From contig CAZRAL010000045.1 in NCBI GenBank assembly GCA_964598005.1, positions 1-21,643 of the forward strand: a DNA stretch of 21,643 nucleotides. Direction: 5' to 3'. Position 1 is the first letter of the stretch, and each line of letters begins with the position of its first letter. The notes below the pieces were generated by a model that worked only from the letters and a program-made list of their open reading frames with translations, was not told where the DNA came from and made no database searches. Origin of the DNA: CAZRAL01 sp964598005. GTDB taxonomy: Bacteria; Pseudomonadota; Gammaproteobacteria; Burkholderiales; Usitatibacteraceae. Shown one piece after another: positions 7,525 to 14,739 of the stretch. The translations under genes were made by a program, and so were the position numbers.

Positions 7525-8514
7525 ATGAGGGCATACGTGACGATGCCTCACCATTTATCAAATGTTGTTGAAGATGTCTTGAGTCGTCACGGCGCGCTCC
7601 GGCAAAGCCTGACGATCGCGCTTTCCGGCGGTGTGGATTCGATGGTGTTACTGGATATTCTGGGCGGGCAAAAAGTCCCGTTGAGCCTCGATTTACGCGC
7701 GCTTCATGTGCATCACGGGTTGAGTTCTCATGCGGATTCATGGGCCGATTTTTGCCGCCAGCAATGCGCACAGCGCGATATTCCCTGCCATATTGAAAAA
7801 GTACAAGTCGACCGCAAAGCAGGGGTGGGCATCGAAGGCGCCGCTCGCGCAGCTCGGTATGCGGCGTTTTCCAGGGAAACTTCGGCCTTTATCGTTGCCG
7901 CTCAACATCTTGACGACCAAAGCGAAACCGTGCTGCATCAGATGTTGCGCGGCACCGGTCTGGCAGGGTTAGCAGGCATGGGAGAGAGCCGAAAGCTTGA
8001 AAATGGGCCGGTCTTGCTAAGACCATTCCTTTCTGTGCGCCGCTCGGAAATCGAGACGTATGCAAGAACACAACATTTGCAATGGGTGGAAGACGAATCA
8101 AACGACGATACTGCCTATACACGCAATTTCATCCGCCATGAATTTGCACCCCAGATAGAAGCACGTTTTCCGCACTATCGCGAGGCGCTTGCGCGCACTG
8201 CGCGGCATGCGGCTGAAAGCGCAACCTTACTCGAAAGCCTGGCAAAAATCGATCTCCAATGGGATGGCCGGCAAGCATTGGCGGAGACATTGGATAGCCT
8301 GTCAGGCTTGCGGCAGATTAACGCGCTTTATTACTGGCTGCGTTGGCATCGTGCCGAGCCGCCTTCGCATGCACAACTTGAGGAATGGGCAGGGCAATTA
8401 TTTCGCGCTTCGCCACCCGACAAGCCGCATCAAGCGGGTGGTCACGATTATTTGATCCGTCGACAGAAAAACAGGTTGATTTTTATGCCTTTTCCACAAA
8501 TGAACCGCGACTGA
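7525..8514 (+). CDS. tilS: tRNA(Ile)-lysidine synthase
   Basis: TilS attaches lysine to C34 of the CAU-anticodon tRNA-Ile so that it reads AUA instead of AUG. The PP-loop ATP-binding motif SGGVDS is at residues 34-39, and DLRALHVHHGLSSHAD and the conserved AAQHLDDQSETVLHQMLRGTGLAGLAGM block follow. A substrate-binding domain occupies about residues 190-300. At 329 residues the protein is shorter than many proteobacterial TilS (commonly above 400) and ends soon after RRQKNRLIFMP, so most of the usual C-terminal domain appears absent. An alternative ATG at 7543 (MPHHLSNVVED) has GAGG upstream and may be the true start. It follows accA in the same operon. Confidence 0.93.
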   Translation: MRAYVTMPHHLSNVVEDVLSRHGALRQSLTIALSGGVDSMVLLDILGGQKVPLSLDLRALHVHHGLSSHADSWADFCRQQCAQRDIPCHIEKVQVDRKAGVGIEGAARAARYAAFSRETSAFIVAAQHLDDQSETVLHQMLRGTGLAGLAGMGESRKLENGPVLLRPFLSVRRSEIETYARTQHLQWVEDESNDDTAYTRNFIRHEFAPQIEARFPHYREALARTARHAAESATLLESLAKIDLQWDGRQALAETLDSLSGLRQINALYYWLRWHRAEPPSHAQLEEWAGQLFRASPPDKPHQAGGHDYLIRRQKNRLIFMPFPQMNRD

Positions 8515-8559
8515 AAATAGGGAAATGATTGCATTGGTGTTAAAATTTCATGTTTTCAT

Positions 8560-8571
8560 CTAACTAGTTAG
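8560..8571. repeat. 12-bp perfect palindrome upstream of ndk
   Basis: CTAACTAGTTAG is a perfect palindrome 14 bases before the ndk start codon, directly next to the GCGGAG that probably acts as its ribosome binding site. It could be an operator or affect ribosome access, but nothing confirms a role. Confidence 0.35.
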
Positions 8572-8585
8572 CGGAGACTTTTGAT

Positions 8586-9011
8586 ATGGCTGTTGAACGC
8601 ACACTCTCGATCATCAAACCCGATGCCGTGACCAAAAATGTGATTGGGGAAATTTATTCTCGTTTTGAAAAGGCGGGACTTCGAATTGCGGCTGCCCGTA
8701 TGCTCCACCTCTCGCGTGCCGATGCGGAAGGCTTCTACGCCGTACATAAAGCGCGGCCATTTTTCAACGATCTGGTGTCGTTTATGATCTCCGGTCCGGT
8801 CATGATCCAGGTGCTGGAAGGAGAGGGCGCTATTCTCAAAAACCGTGAATTGATGGGTGCAACCGACCCCAAGAAAGCAGATCGCGGGACGATCCGCGCG
8901 GATTTTGCTGATTCGATCGATGCCAATGCGGTACACGGCTCCGATGCGCCTGAGACGGCAGCCGTGGAAATTGCCTATTTTTTCCCGGCATTGAATGTTT
9001 ATTCGCGCTAG
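8586..9011 (+). CDS. ndk: Nucleoside diphosphate kinase
   Basis: Ndk balances nucleotide pools by moving the gamma phosphate from ATP to other nucleoside diphosphates through a phosphohistidine. The 141-residue length is standard. The N-terminal ERTLSIIKPDAVTKN contains the conserved KPDAV, and the active site NAVHGSD places the catalytic histidine at residue 117. ATDPKKADRGTIR (92-104) is the nucleotide-contacting loop. GGAG lies about 10 bases before the ATG. It heads the conserved block ndk-rlmN-pilW-rodZ-ispG. Confidence 0.97.
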   Translation: MAVERTLSIIKPDAVTKNVIGEIYSRFEKAGLRIAAARMLHLSRADAEGFYAVHKARPFFNDLVSFMISGPVMIQVLEGEGAILKNRELMGATDPKKADRGTIRADFADSIDANAVHGSDAPETAAVEIAYFFPALNVYSR

Positions 9012-9030
9012 GGCTATTAGATTTTAGGTT

Positions 9031-10143
9031 ATGGCTATCCCTCAATACGCGAAAGGCGATAAACCGAATCTTCTCGGAATGAATTTCCCGGAGATAAGCG
9101 CTTTTTTTGCGGAATTGGGAGAAAAACCGTTTCGCGCCAAGCAGGTATTTCGTTGGATTCATCGTTTCGGCGCCGATAATTTCGATGCGATGACCGATCT
9201 GGCGAAATCGTTGCGCGAAAAATTGCCAAGCGTTGCAACCATTACTCCACCGGTGTTGATGACCGAACAAATTTCCCGGGACGGTACGCGCAAGTGGCTG
9301 TTGGACGTGGGTACAGGCAATGGTATTGAAGCTGTCTTTATTCCCGAAGAAGACCGTGGCACGTTATGCATTTCCTCGCAAGTTGGATGTGCGCTGGATT
9401 GTTCATTTTGCTCTACCGGTAAACAGGGCTTCAACCGCAATCTCACCAGTGCGGAAATCATTGGTCAATTGTGGTGGGCAAACCGGGCATTGGGCGGTAT
9501 TCCTAATGATGAAAGAACCATCAGTAATGTTGTTATGATGGGAATGGGCGAGCCGCTGGCGAATTTCGACAATGTCGTCAATGCAATGGATATTATGCTC
9601 GACGACCATGGATATGGGTTGTCGCGCCGCCGGGTGACGCTATCGACGAGTGGGGTGGTTCCCAATCTATTGCGCTTGAAAGAACGCTGCCCGGTTGCGC
9701 TGGCGGTTTCGTTACATGCGTCCAATGATTCGTTGCGTAATGTCCTGGTGCCCATCAATCAAAAGTATCCTTTGTCCGAATTGCTAATGGCGATTCGCAG
9801 CTATCTGGAGGCCGCGCCGCGCGATTTTGTAACTTTCGAATATGTGATGCTCGATGGTGTTAATGACTCTGTTCAGCATGCCCATGAACTGGTCAAGCTG
9901 ATCGACGATCTGCCTTGCAAGTTCAATCTGATTCCATGGAATCCGTTCCCGGAAGCGTCCTATAAACGATCCAGCAACAATGCTATTCATCGTTTTCGGG
10001 AAGTGCTGCAAAACGCCGGGTTTGTTGTCACCGTGCGCAAAACGCGCGGCGATGATATCGATGCTGCTTGTGGCCAATTGGCCGGGCAAGTCGTTGATAA
10101 GACCCGTCGCCAATCCATTTTTTTGAAAGCGGTGACTATATGA
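9031..10143 (+). CDS. rlmN: 23S rRNA A2503 / tRNA A37 C2-methyltransferase (radical SAM)
   Basis: RlmN methylates C2 of adenosine 2503 in 23S rRNA and A37 in several tRNAs using two SAM molecules. The 370-residue protein has the radical-SAM cluster CALDCSFC with cysteines 120, 124 and 127, preceded by TLCISSQVG. The conserved MMGMGEPLANFDNV and RRVTLSTSGVVP segments are present, as is the C-terminal AACGQLAG whose cysteine forms the methyl-shuttle pair with an upstream cysteine in this family. The N-terminal domain includes EKPFRAKQVFRWIH. The stop codon overlaps the pilW start as ATGA, implying translational coupling. Confidence 0.97.
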   Translation: MAIPQYAKGDKPNLLGMNFPEISAFFAELGEKPFRAKQVFRWIHRFGADNFDAMTDLAKSLREKLPSVATITPPVLMTEQISRDGTRKWLLDVGTGNGIEAVFIPEEDRGTLCISSQVGCALDCSFCSTGKQGFNRNLTSAEIIGQLWWANRALGGIPNDERTISNVVMMGMGEPLANFDNVVNAMDIMLDDHGYGLSRRRVTLSTSGVVPNLLRLKERCPVALAVSLHASNDSLRNVLVPINQKYPLSELLMAIRSYLEAAPRDFVTFEYVMLDGVNDSVQHAHELVKLIDDLPCKFNLIPWNPFPEASYKRSSNNAIHRFREVLQNAGFVVTVRKTRGDDIDAACGQLAGQVVDKTRRQSIFLKAVTI

Positions 10144-10919
10144 AAAGAATCCTGACCACGTTATTGCCGGTTGTCATAGCCGTCAATTTAAGTGCCTGTG
10201 TATCGCAAACCACTATCGAGTCTAAAACGCCCGATGCCGCTACCAAATCGGACGGCAGCCATCGTGCAGAAATTCATACTGAGCGCGCAGGCGAATACTT
10301 CCGTTTGGGCAACATGCAGGCTGCGCTTGACGCGGCAAAGCAGGCCCTGTCAAACGACGCCGGCTATGCCCCCGTCCATAGCATGCTGGGGCTAATCTAC
10401 ATGGAACTGGGCGTAAATGACAAAGCCGCACAGGCATTCGAGCAAGCTTTGCGCCTTGCGCCGGGCGATTCCGATATTCTTAACAATTACGGCTGGTTTA
10501 TATGTCAGCGTCTCGATGCCGTACGTGCCATGAGCTACTTTCGGGACGCGCTCAAAAATCCGCTTTACCAAACACCCGAGCGAGCTTTGCTCAATGCCGG
10601 TATTTGCGCGCGCAAGGGAGGCGATCTGGCTGCTGCGGAAGCAAACCTGAATGCTGCTTTACAGCGTCAGCCCGCATTAGCGCAGGCTAATCTTCAACTG
10701 GCCGATTTGCGCTTTGAGGCTACGCAATACAAGGAGGCAGAACGTTTGCTTTCACGTTATATGGCACTGGTGCAAAATCCTCCTGCCGATGCTTTGTATC
10801 TAGGCGTCAAAATTTCGCGTGCAAATAGCGATCGTACTTCTGAAGTAAGCTATATCCAGCAATTACGCCGGCGTTTCCCAGACGCCACCCAAACGCGCGC
10901 AGCGACCGATTCTCGTTAG
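10140..10919 (+). CDS. pilW: Type IV pilus biogenesis/stability lipoprotein PilW (PilF-like)
   Basis: PilW/PilF is an outer-membrane lipoprotein pilotin that helps assemble the PilQ secretin for type IV pili. The 259-residue protein starts with a lipoprotein signal ending LSAC (Cys20). It then carries tandem tetratricopeptide repeats: RAGEYFRLGNMQAALDAAKQAL, APVHSMLGLIYMELGVNDKAAQAFEQALRL and NNYGWFICQRLDAVRAMSYFRDAL. GWF and the RALLNAGICARKGGDLAAAEANL repeat are typical of this family. It overlaps rlmN by ATGA. The TAG stop (10917-10919) shares its last base with the first base of an inverted-repeat element, so the extreme C-terminus may have been altered by the insertion. Confidence 0.92.
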   Translation: MKRILTTLLPVVIAVNLSACVSQTTIESKTPDAATKSDGSHRAEIHTERAGEYFRLGNMQAALDAAKQALSNDAGYAPVHSMLGLIYMELGVNDKAAQAFEQALRLAPGDSDILNNYGWFICQRLDAVRAMSYFRDALKNPLYQTPERALLNAGICARKGGDLAAAEANLNAALQRQPALAQANLQLADLRFEATQYKEAERLLSRYMALVQNPPADALYLGVKISRANSDRTSEVSYIQQLRRRFPDATQTRAATDSR

Positions 10920-11189
10920 GGAACCTCTGATTAAGTCCTCCATGAGCCGCGTATTGACAAGAATAGTCCATAAACAAGGTCTTACAAATGGCAGGTCGAA
11001 TCCATTGATACGAAGCCAAGGAGGCCCCGGCGTAGCGACAGCCTCGCGCAGCACAGGCCGCGAAGCCGGGGCAATCGCCTTGCCTTTCGGGTCGCATCCA
11101 AAGGCACTGAATCCTCAGCGCCTTTGGAACCTGCTCCGCCTGCGGCAAGGCACGCCGAAGATGGGCTATTCTTGTCAAAACCCGCATGG

Positions 11190-11242
11190 GGTACCGCAAG
11201 GGTTTCGCCAAGCCAACTGCTTGGCTTGGCGCTTGTGGTACC
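11190..11242. repeat. Long imperfect hairpin inside the element
   Basis: GGTACCGCAAG pairs with CTTGTGGTACC, and inside them GCCAAGCC pairs with GGCTTGGC. This gives a stem of roughly 20 pairs with small interruptions. It stands in transcripts that would read from pilW toward rodZ. Confidence 0.6.
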
Positions 11243-11262
11243 GGCAAGCCTCTGGCTTGCCG
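11242..11262. repeat. Perfect 9-bp hairpin inside the element
   Basis: CGGCAAGCC (11242-11250) and GGCTTGCCG (11254-11262) form a perfect stem with a 3-base loop, directly adjoining the previous hairpin. No T run follows, so it is not a standard intrinsic terminator. Confidence 0.6.
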
Positions 11263-11421
11263 TGGGCCGAAGGCTGGCGTAGTTGCCAAATTCGCGAGCG
11301 GTCTGCTGTGTTGCGGTGCTTGCGAAGGGGAAGTGCCATTCGCTACGCACCACGCCTTGCACCCCATCCCGGAAAACCGAGCGCGCGGCCATGTAGGGCT
11401 TAATCAGAGGTTCCCAGAAAC

Positions 11422-12312
11422 ATGGAAGACGGACTCCCTCAAATCGAAAATACTGGCGACATTCAACCGCAAGTTCGGGAGTCGCCTACATTGGGGGCGA
11501 TATTACGTGCAGCCCGTGAACAACAAGCCTTGGGCCAAGCCGAAATGGCAAATCGCCTGCGGTTTAGTATCAGACAAATCGAAGCACTCGAGAATGACGA
11601 TTTTACTAAACTGCCAAGTGGGACTTTTTTGCGCGGATTTATCCGTAACTATGCCAAAGCGCTAGGGCTTGACCCGGTACAGGTTGTTGCAAAATTGGAA
11701 ACTAACGCTACGGCGATGGTCGGTCATCAATCGCTTGACCTCGTTGTTCCCAGTCAAAATATAAAATTTCCAGCCCGTTCCACCTCTTTCGGCAATCAGC
11801 GATTAAAAATAATGTTTGCTGGGGTGCTTTGCGCGTTGTTCGGTTGGGCTTTGTGGGTAGGCTGGGGAGGCATCCAATCGCATACTGGCCAATCGACATC
11901 TGTTAAGTCAATGCCGGAAATTGCAGCGTTCAAGACAATTGAAGCTGTTTCTGAAAAATCCCCGGTGACTTTGATGAACTTGCCACCTGTTTCTGCCAAT
12001 GTCCATGCATCGACTGTAATTTCAACGCCCCTAGTACCCACAGGGGATTTATTGCCTAAAATGCCTGCGCCTGGAACGATCGCCCTTGGTTTTCGCTTTA
12101 CTGGCAATTCCTGGATGGAAATTACCGATGGCCGTAATAAGGTTCTGGTCTCGCGTCATTTTGTAGCGGGCGACGCGGAAGAGATTACAGGACGTGCGCC
12201 GTTATCTGTAGTCATCGGGAATGCCAAGGCTACGCATATGATTTATAACGGCAAGGAATTTGATCTAGCGCCTTATACGCGTGTATTGGTTGCACGGATA
12301 ACTCTTAAGTAA
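11422..12312 (+). CDS. rodZ: Cytoskeletal/cell-shape protein RodZ (HTH_25 + DUF4115)
   Basis: RodZ links MreB filaments to the cell wall elongation machinery. The 296-residue protein has the expected order of parts. A cytoplasmic helix-turn-helix domain covers about residues 23-95 (TLGAILRAAREQQALGQAEMANRL, then LPSGTFLRGFIRNYAKALGLD). One transmembrane helix lies at about 129-149. A variable periplasmic linker follows, and then a C-terminal DUF4115 domain (GFRFTGNSWMEITDGRNKVL to the end). The ATG is only six bases after the inverted-repeat element, so its upstream sequence is element-derived. CAGAGG inside the right terminal repeat, 11 bases from the ATG, is the only plausible ribosome binding site. 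rodZ lies between pilW and ispG as in other proteobacteria. Confidence 0.92.
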   Translation: MEDGLPQIENTGDIQPQVRESPTLGAILRAAREQQALGQAEMANRLRFSIRQIEALENDDFTKLPSGTFLRGFIRNYAKALGLDPVQVVAKLETNATAMVGHQSLDLVVPSQNIKFPARSTSFGNQRLKIMFAGVLCALFGWALWVGWGGIQSHTGQSTSVKSMPEIAAFKTIEAVSEKSPVTLMNLPPVSANVHASTVISTPLVPTGDLLPKMPAPGTIALGFRFTGNSWMEITDGRNKVLVSRHFVAGDAEEITGRAPLSVVIGNAKATHMIYNGKEFDLAPYTRVLVARITLK

Positions 12313-12351
12313 CGTTTTTTATACCCTACGCTGCCCATAAGAATTACCAAA

Positions 12352-13629
12352 ATGTTTAGTTCCATCCAGCGCCGAAAATCACGCCAGGTCAAAGTTGGTC
12401 AGATCCTCATTGGCGGAAATGCGCCCATTGTGGTGCAGTCCATGACCAATACCGATACCGAAAATATCCAGGCGACAGTGGGGCAGGCTGCAGCGCTTGC
12501 CCGCGCAGGTTCAGAAATCGTACGTATTACCGTCAATACAATGGAGTCTGCTCGCGCGGTTCCGCAAATTCGTACCAGACTCGATTTAATGGGAATTGAT
12601 GTACCTTTGGTGGGGGATTTTCACTTCAATGGTCATAAACTGCTTACCGAAGTCCCTGATTGTGCTCAGGCGCTTGCGAAACTACGAATCAATCCCGGTA
12701 ATGTCGGGCAGGGTTCGGCGCGTGATGATCGCTTCGGCGCCATGATTGAAACAGCGATTAAATTCGCCAAGCCTGTGCGCATTGGCGTCAATTGGGGATC
12801 GCTCGACCCCGAACTCATCGCCAAAATGATGGATGAAAATGGCCGCTTGGCCAAGCCCAGGGATGCGGATGAAGTCATGCGCGAAGCGCTCATCGTCTCC
12901 GCGCTGGAGAGTGCAAAAAAAGCTGAGGAATGGGGGCTCCCCGGCGACCATATCATTCTTTCCTGCAAGGTCAGCGCTGTTCAGGATTTGATTGCGGTTT
13001 ACCGCGACCTTGCAAACCGTTGCGATTATCCACTGCATCTTGGTTTGACCGAAGCGGGAATGGGTTCAAAGGGGATTGTGGCCTCCACAGCAGCATTGGC
13101 AGTGTTATTGCAATCCGGTATCGGCGATACGATTCGCATTTCCCTTACCCCGGAGCCAGGGGGCGACCGGACTCGGGAAGTTGTTGTGGCGCAAGAAATA
13201 CTTCAGACAATGGGCTTACGTGCATTCACACCAATGGTAGCAGCCTGTCCAGGTTGCGGTCGTACCACTAGCACCTTCTTCCAGGAATTGGCCGACAAGA
13301 TTCAAACCTACCTGCGCAACCAGATGCCGGTTTGGAAAACCCAATATCCAGGTGTAGAAAATATGCACGTCGCGGTTATGGGATGCGTCGTTAACGGCCC
13401 GGGAGAATCCAGACTTGCCAATATCGGCATATCTTTACCCGGCTCTGGTGAAAGACCGGTTGCCCCCGTGTACATTGATGGCGAAAAGGCAGTGACGCTG
13501 AAAGGTAACCGCATTGCTGAAGAATTTCAGGCTTTAGTTGCCGATTATGTGCACAAAACGTATACTTCAAGCCCGCAAGGCAGGGCATCTCTCATAAAAA
13601 AAACAATCCCCATTAAGACCATCGCGTGA
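12352..13629 (+). CDS. ispG: 4-hydroxy-3-methylbut-2-en-1-yl diphosphate synthase
   Basis: IspG (GcpE) reduces methylerythritol cyclodiphosphate to HMBPP, the penultimate step of the non-mevalonate isoprenoid pathway, using a [4Fe-4S] cluster. The 425-residue protein shows the N-terminal IVVQSMTNTDTENI, a TIM-barrel section with VPLVGDFHFN and RINPGNVG, and the C-terminal cluster ligands Cys299 and Cys302 (ACPGCGRT) and Cys345 with Glu352 (VMGCVVNGPGES). This is the full-length form without the extra domain found in plants and some other bacteria. It follows rodZ by 39 bases. hisS, the common next gene in betaproteobacteria, is not present. Confidence 0.97.
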   Translation: MFSSIQRRKSRQVKVGQILIGGNAPIVVQSMTNTDTENIQATVGQAAALARAGSEIVRITVNTMESARAVPQIRTRLDLMGIDVPLVGDFHFNGHKLLTEVPDCAQALAKLRINPGNVGQGSARDDRFGAMIETAIKFAKPVRIGVNWGSLDPELIAKMMDENGRLAKPRDADEVMREALIVSALESAKKAEEWGLPGDHIILSCKVSAVQDLIAVYRDLANRCDYPLHLGLTEAGMGSKGIVASTAALAVLLQSGIGDTIRISLTPEPGGDRTREVVVAQEILQTMGLRAFTPMVAACPGCGRTTSTFFQELADKIQTYLRNQMPVWKTQYPGVENMHVAVMGCVVNGPGESRLANIGISLPGSGERPVAPVYIDGEKAVTLKGNRIAEEFQALVADYVHKTYTSSPQGRASLIKKTIPIKTIA

Positions 13630-13669
13630 GCCTATATCCGGAGTAAATTCAAACAGAGCCCGGCAATAG

Positions 13670-13837
13670 CAGCACAAAAGTAAGCGTTATGCTATTGAAT
13701 TTGAGCGAATAAGCCGTGAAACCGATAGTTACTATGTGGTCACTGTTGGTGAAGGCGGGAACTTGAAAATTGTTGAAAGATATATTCAGAACCAAGATAA
13801 GTCGAAGGAAGAACTGCGGCAACTCAGACTTTTCTAA
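13670..13837 (+). pseudogene. Gene remnant, C-terminal-like fragment without a start codon
   Basis: Between ispG and the reductase gene a frame of 55 codons, bounded upstream by TAG at 13667-13669, reads like real protein: RYAIEFERISRETDSYYVV, then TVGEGGNLKIVERYIQNQ and SKEELRQLRLF before TAA at 13835-13837. It contains no ATG, and the only alternative starts are internal. The charged, helix-and-strand-like composition suggests the 3' end of a lost gene. I do not recognise the family. An 8-bp inverted repeat (CAATAGCA at 13664-13671 and TGCTATTG at 13690-13697) flanks the upstream edge. Confidence 0.45.
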
Positions 13838-13878
13838 TACCTCGCACTCTTGGCGCAGGGTGATTTATTTATAAAAAT

Positions 13879-14706
13879 ATGACTACTCCTTCGCATTCTG
13901 CATCCGACATCTTTCCTCCCGGCCAAGGTTCAGCCGCCCGATATACCCTTGAGTTGATGATCTGGTTAAAGCACTGGACCCCCCATCTCATTTCCTTCCG
14001 GTTAAGCCGTAATCCAGCCTACCGGTTTGTTTCGGGCCAATTTGCCCGTATTGGACTTGCCAAATCCGCAGAGGAACCAGTTTGGCGTCCTTATTCGATT
14101 GTTTCTTCACCAGCTGACCCTTATCTTGAATTTTTTTCGGTTATTGTCCCAGGTGGCGAATTCAGCAGTCGTTTAGTTTGTCTGAAACAAGGCGATGAAG
14201 TATTGCTCGAAAACCGGGCGCAAGGTTTTCTTACCATAGACCGGTTCGACAATGCGCCCGCTGGCAAGGATATCTGGCTGATTGCAACGGGAACGGGATT
14301 GGCGCCCTTTATTTCGATGGTGCGCGATCCTCAAATATGGCAGCGTTTCGACCATGTAGTTATCGTGCAAACGGTAAGGGATCGCCAGGATCTGGCTTAT
14401 GCAGAAGCGTTATCCGCGCTGGTGCGCGATGTTGCCACGAACCGGCCTGGAAAATCCTTGCGGCATATCAAGACACTTACCCGGGAAACCATGGCGGGGA
14501 CGCTCCACGGTCGTGTCACCACACTCATTGAATCGGGCGAATTGGAACGAACTGCAAACCTTGCAATGAGCGACCAGGATTCGCGTTTTATGCTGTGCGG
14601 CAACCCGCAGATGGTTGAAGATGTGCGTAACCTTCTTAAAACCCGGGGCTTTCGCATGAACCGAAAGATGCAGCCGGGGCATATCGTGGTAGAAAATTAC
14701 TGGTAA
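13879..14706 (+). CDS. fpr: Ferredoxin/flavodoxin--NADP(+) reductase
   Basis: This FAD enzyme passes electrons between NADPH and ferredoxin or flavodoxin in the cytoplasm. The 275-residue protein has the FAD-binding RPYSIVSSP (residues 70-78), GGEFSSRL (92-99), the NADP-binding GTGLAPFISMVRD (138-150), MLCGNPQMVEDV near the C-terminus and a terminal VVENYW with the family's aromatic end. The first ~20 residues are an unconserved extension, so translation may begin slightly later; no better start with a clear ribosome binding site was found. Its partner ferredoxin is not nearby. The next gene begins right after its stop codon. Confidence 0.93.
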   Translation: MTTPSHSASDIFPPGQGSAARYTLELMIWLKHWTPHLISFRLSRNPAYRFVSGQFARIGLAKSAEEPVWRPYSIVSSPADPYLEFFSVIVPGGEFSSRLVCLKQGDEVLLENRAQGFLTIDRFDNAPAGKDIWLIATGTGLAPFISMVRDPQIWQRFDHVVIVQTVRDRQDLAYAEALSALVRDVATNRPGKSLRHIKTLTRETMAGTLHGRVTTLIESGELERTANLAMSDQDSRFMLCGNPQMVEDVRNLLKTRGFRMNRKMQPGHIVVENYW

Positions 14707-14739
14707 GTGAGAAACTCAAAAGCGCCAATCAATTTCATC

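Larger units (their letters stand above)
10919..11415. mobile_element. MITE-like inverted-repeat element between pilW and rodZ
   Basis: The 497-bp segment is bounded by perfect 17-bp inverted repeats, GGGAACCTCTGATTAAG at 10919-10935 and its complement at 11399-11415. With a few mismatches the similarity runs about ten bases further inward. Inside lie a second inverted pair (TTGACAAGAATAG at 10954-10966 and CTATTCTTGTCAA at 11166-11178), a long imperfect hairpin at 11190-11242 with GGTACC ends, and a perfect 9-bp hairpin at 11242-11262. No internal frame resembles a transposase, so it looks like a non-autonomous element or a degenerate IS. It fills exactly the pilW-rodZ gap, which is normally short. 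No clear target duplication is visible. Confidence 0.75.

Noticed and set aside
10807..11403. Long overlapping ORFs on both strands within the pilW-rodZ element
   Set aside because: They lack domain-like sequence, overlap each other, cross the inverted ends, and arise from GC-rich repeats that happen to lack stops.
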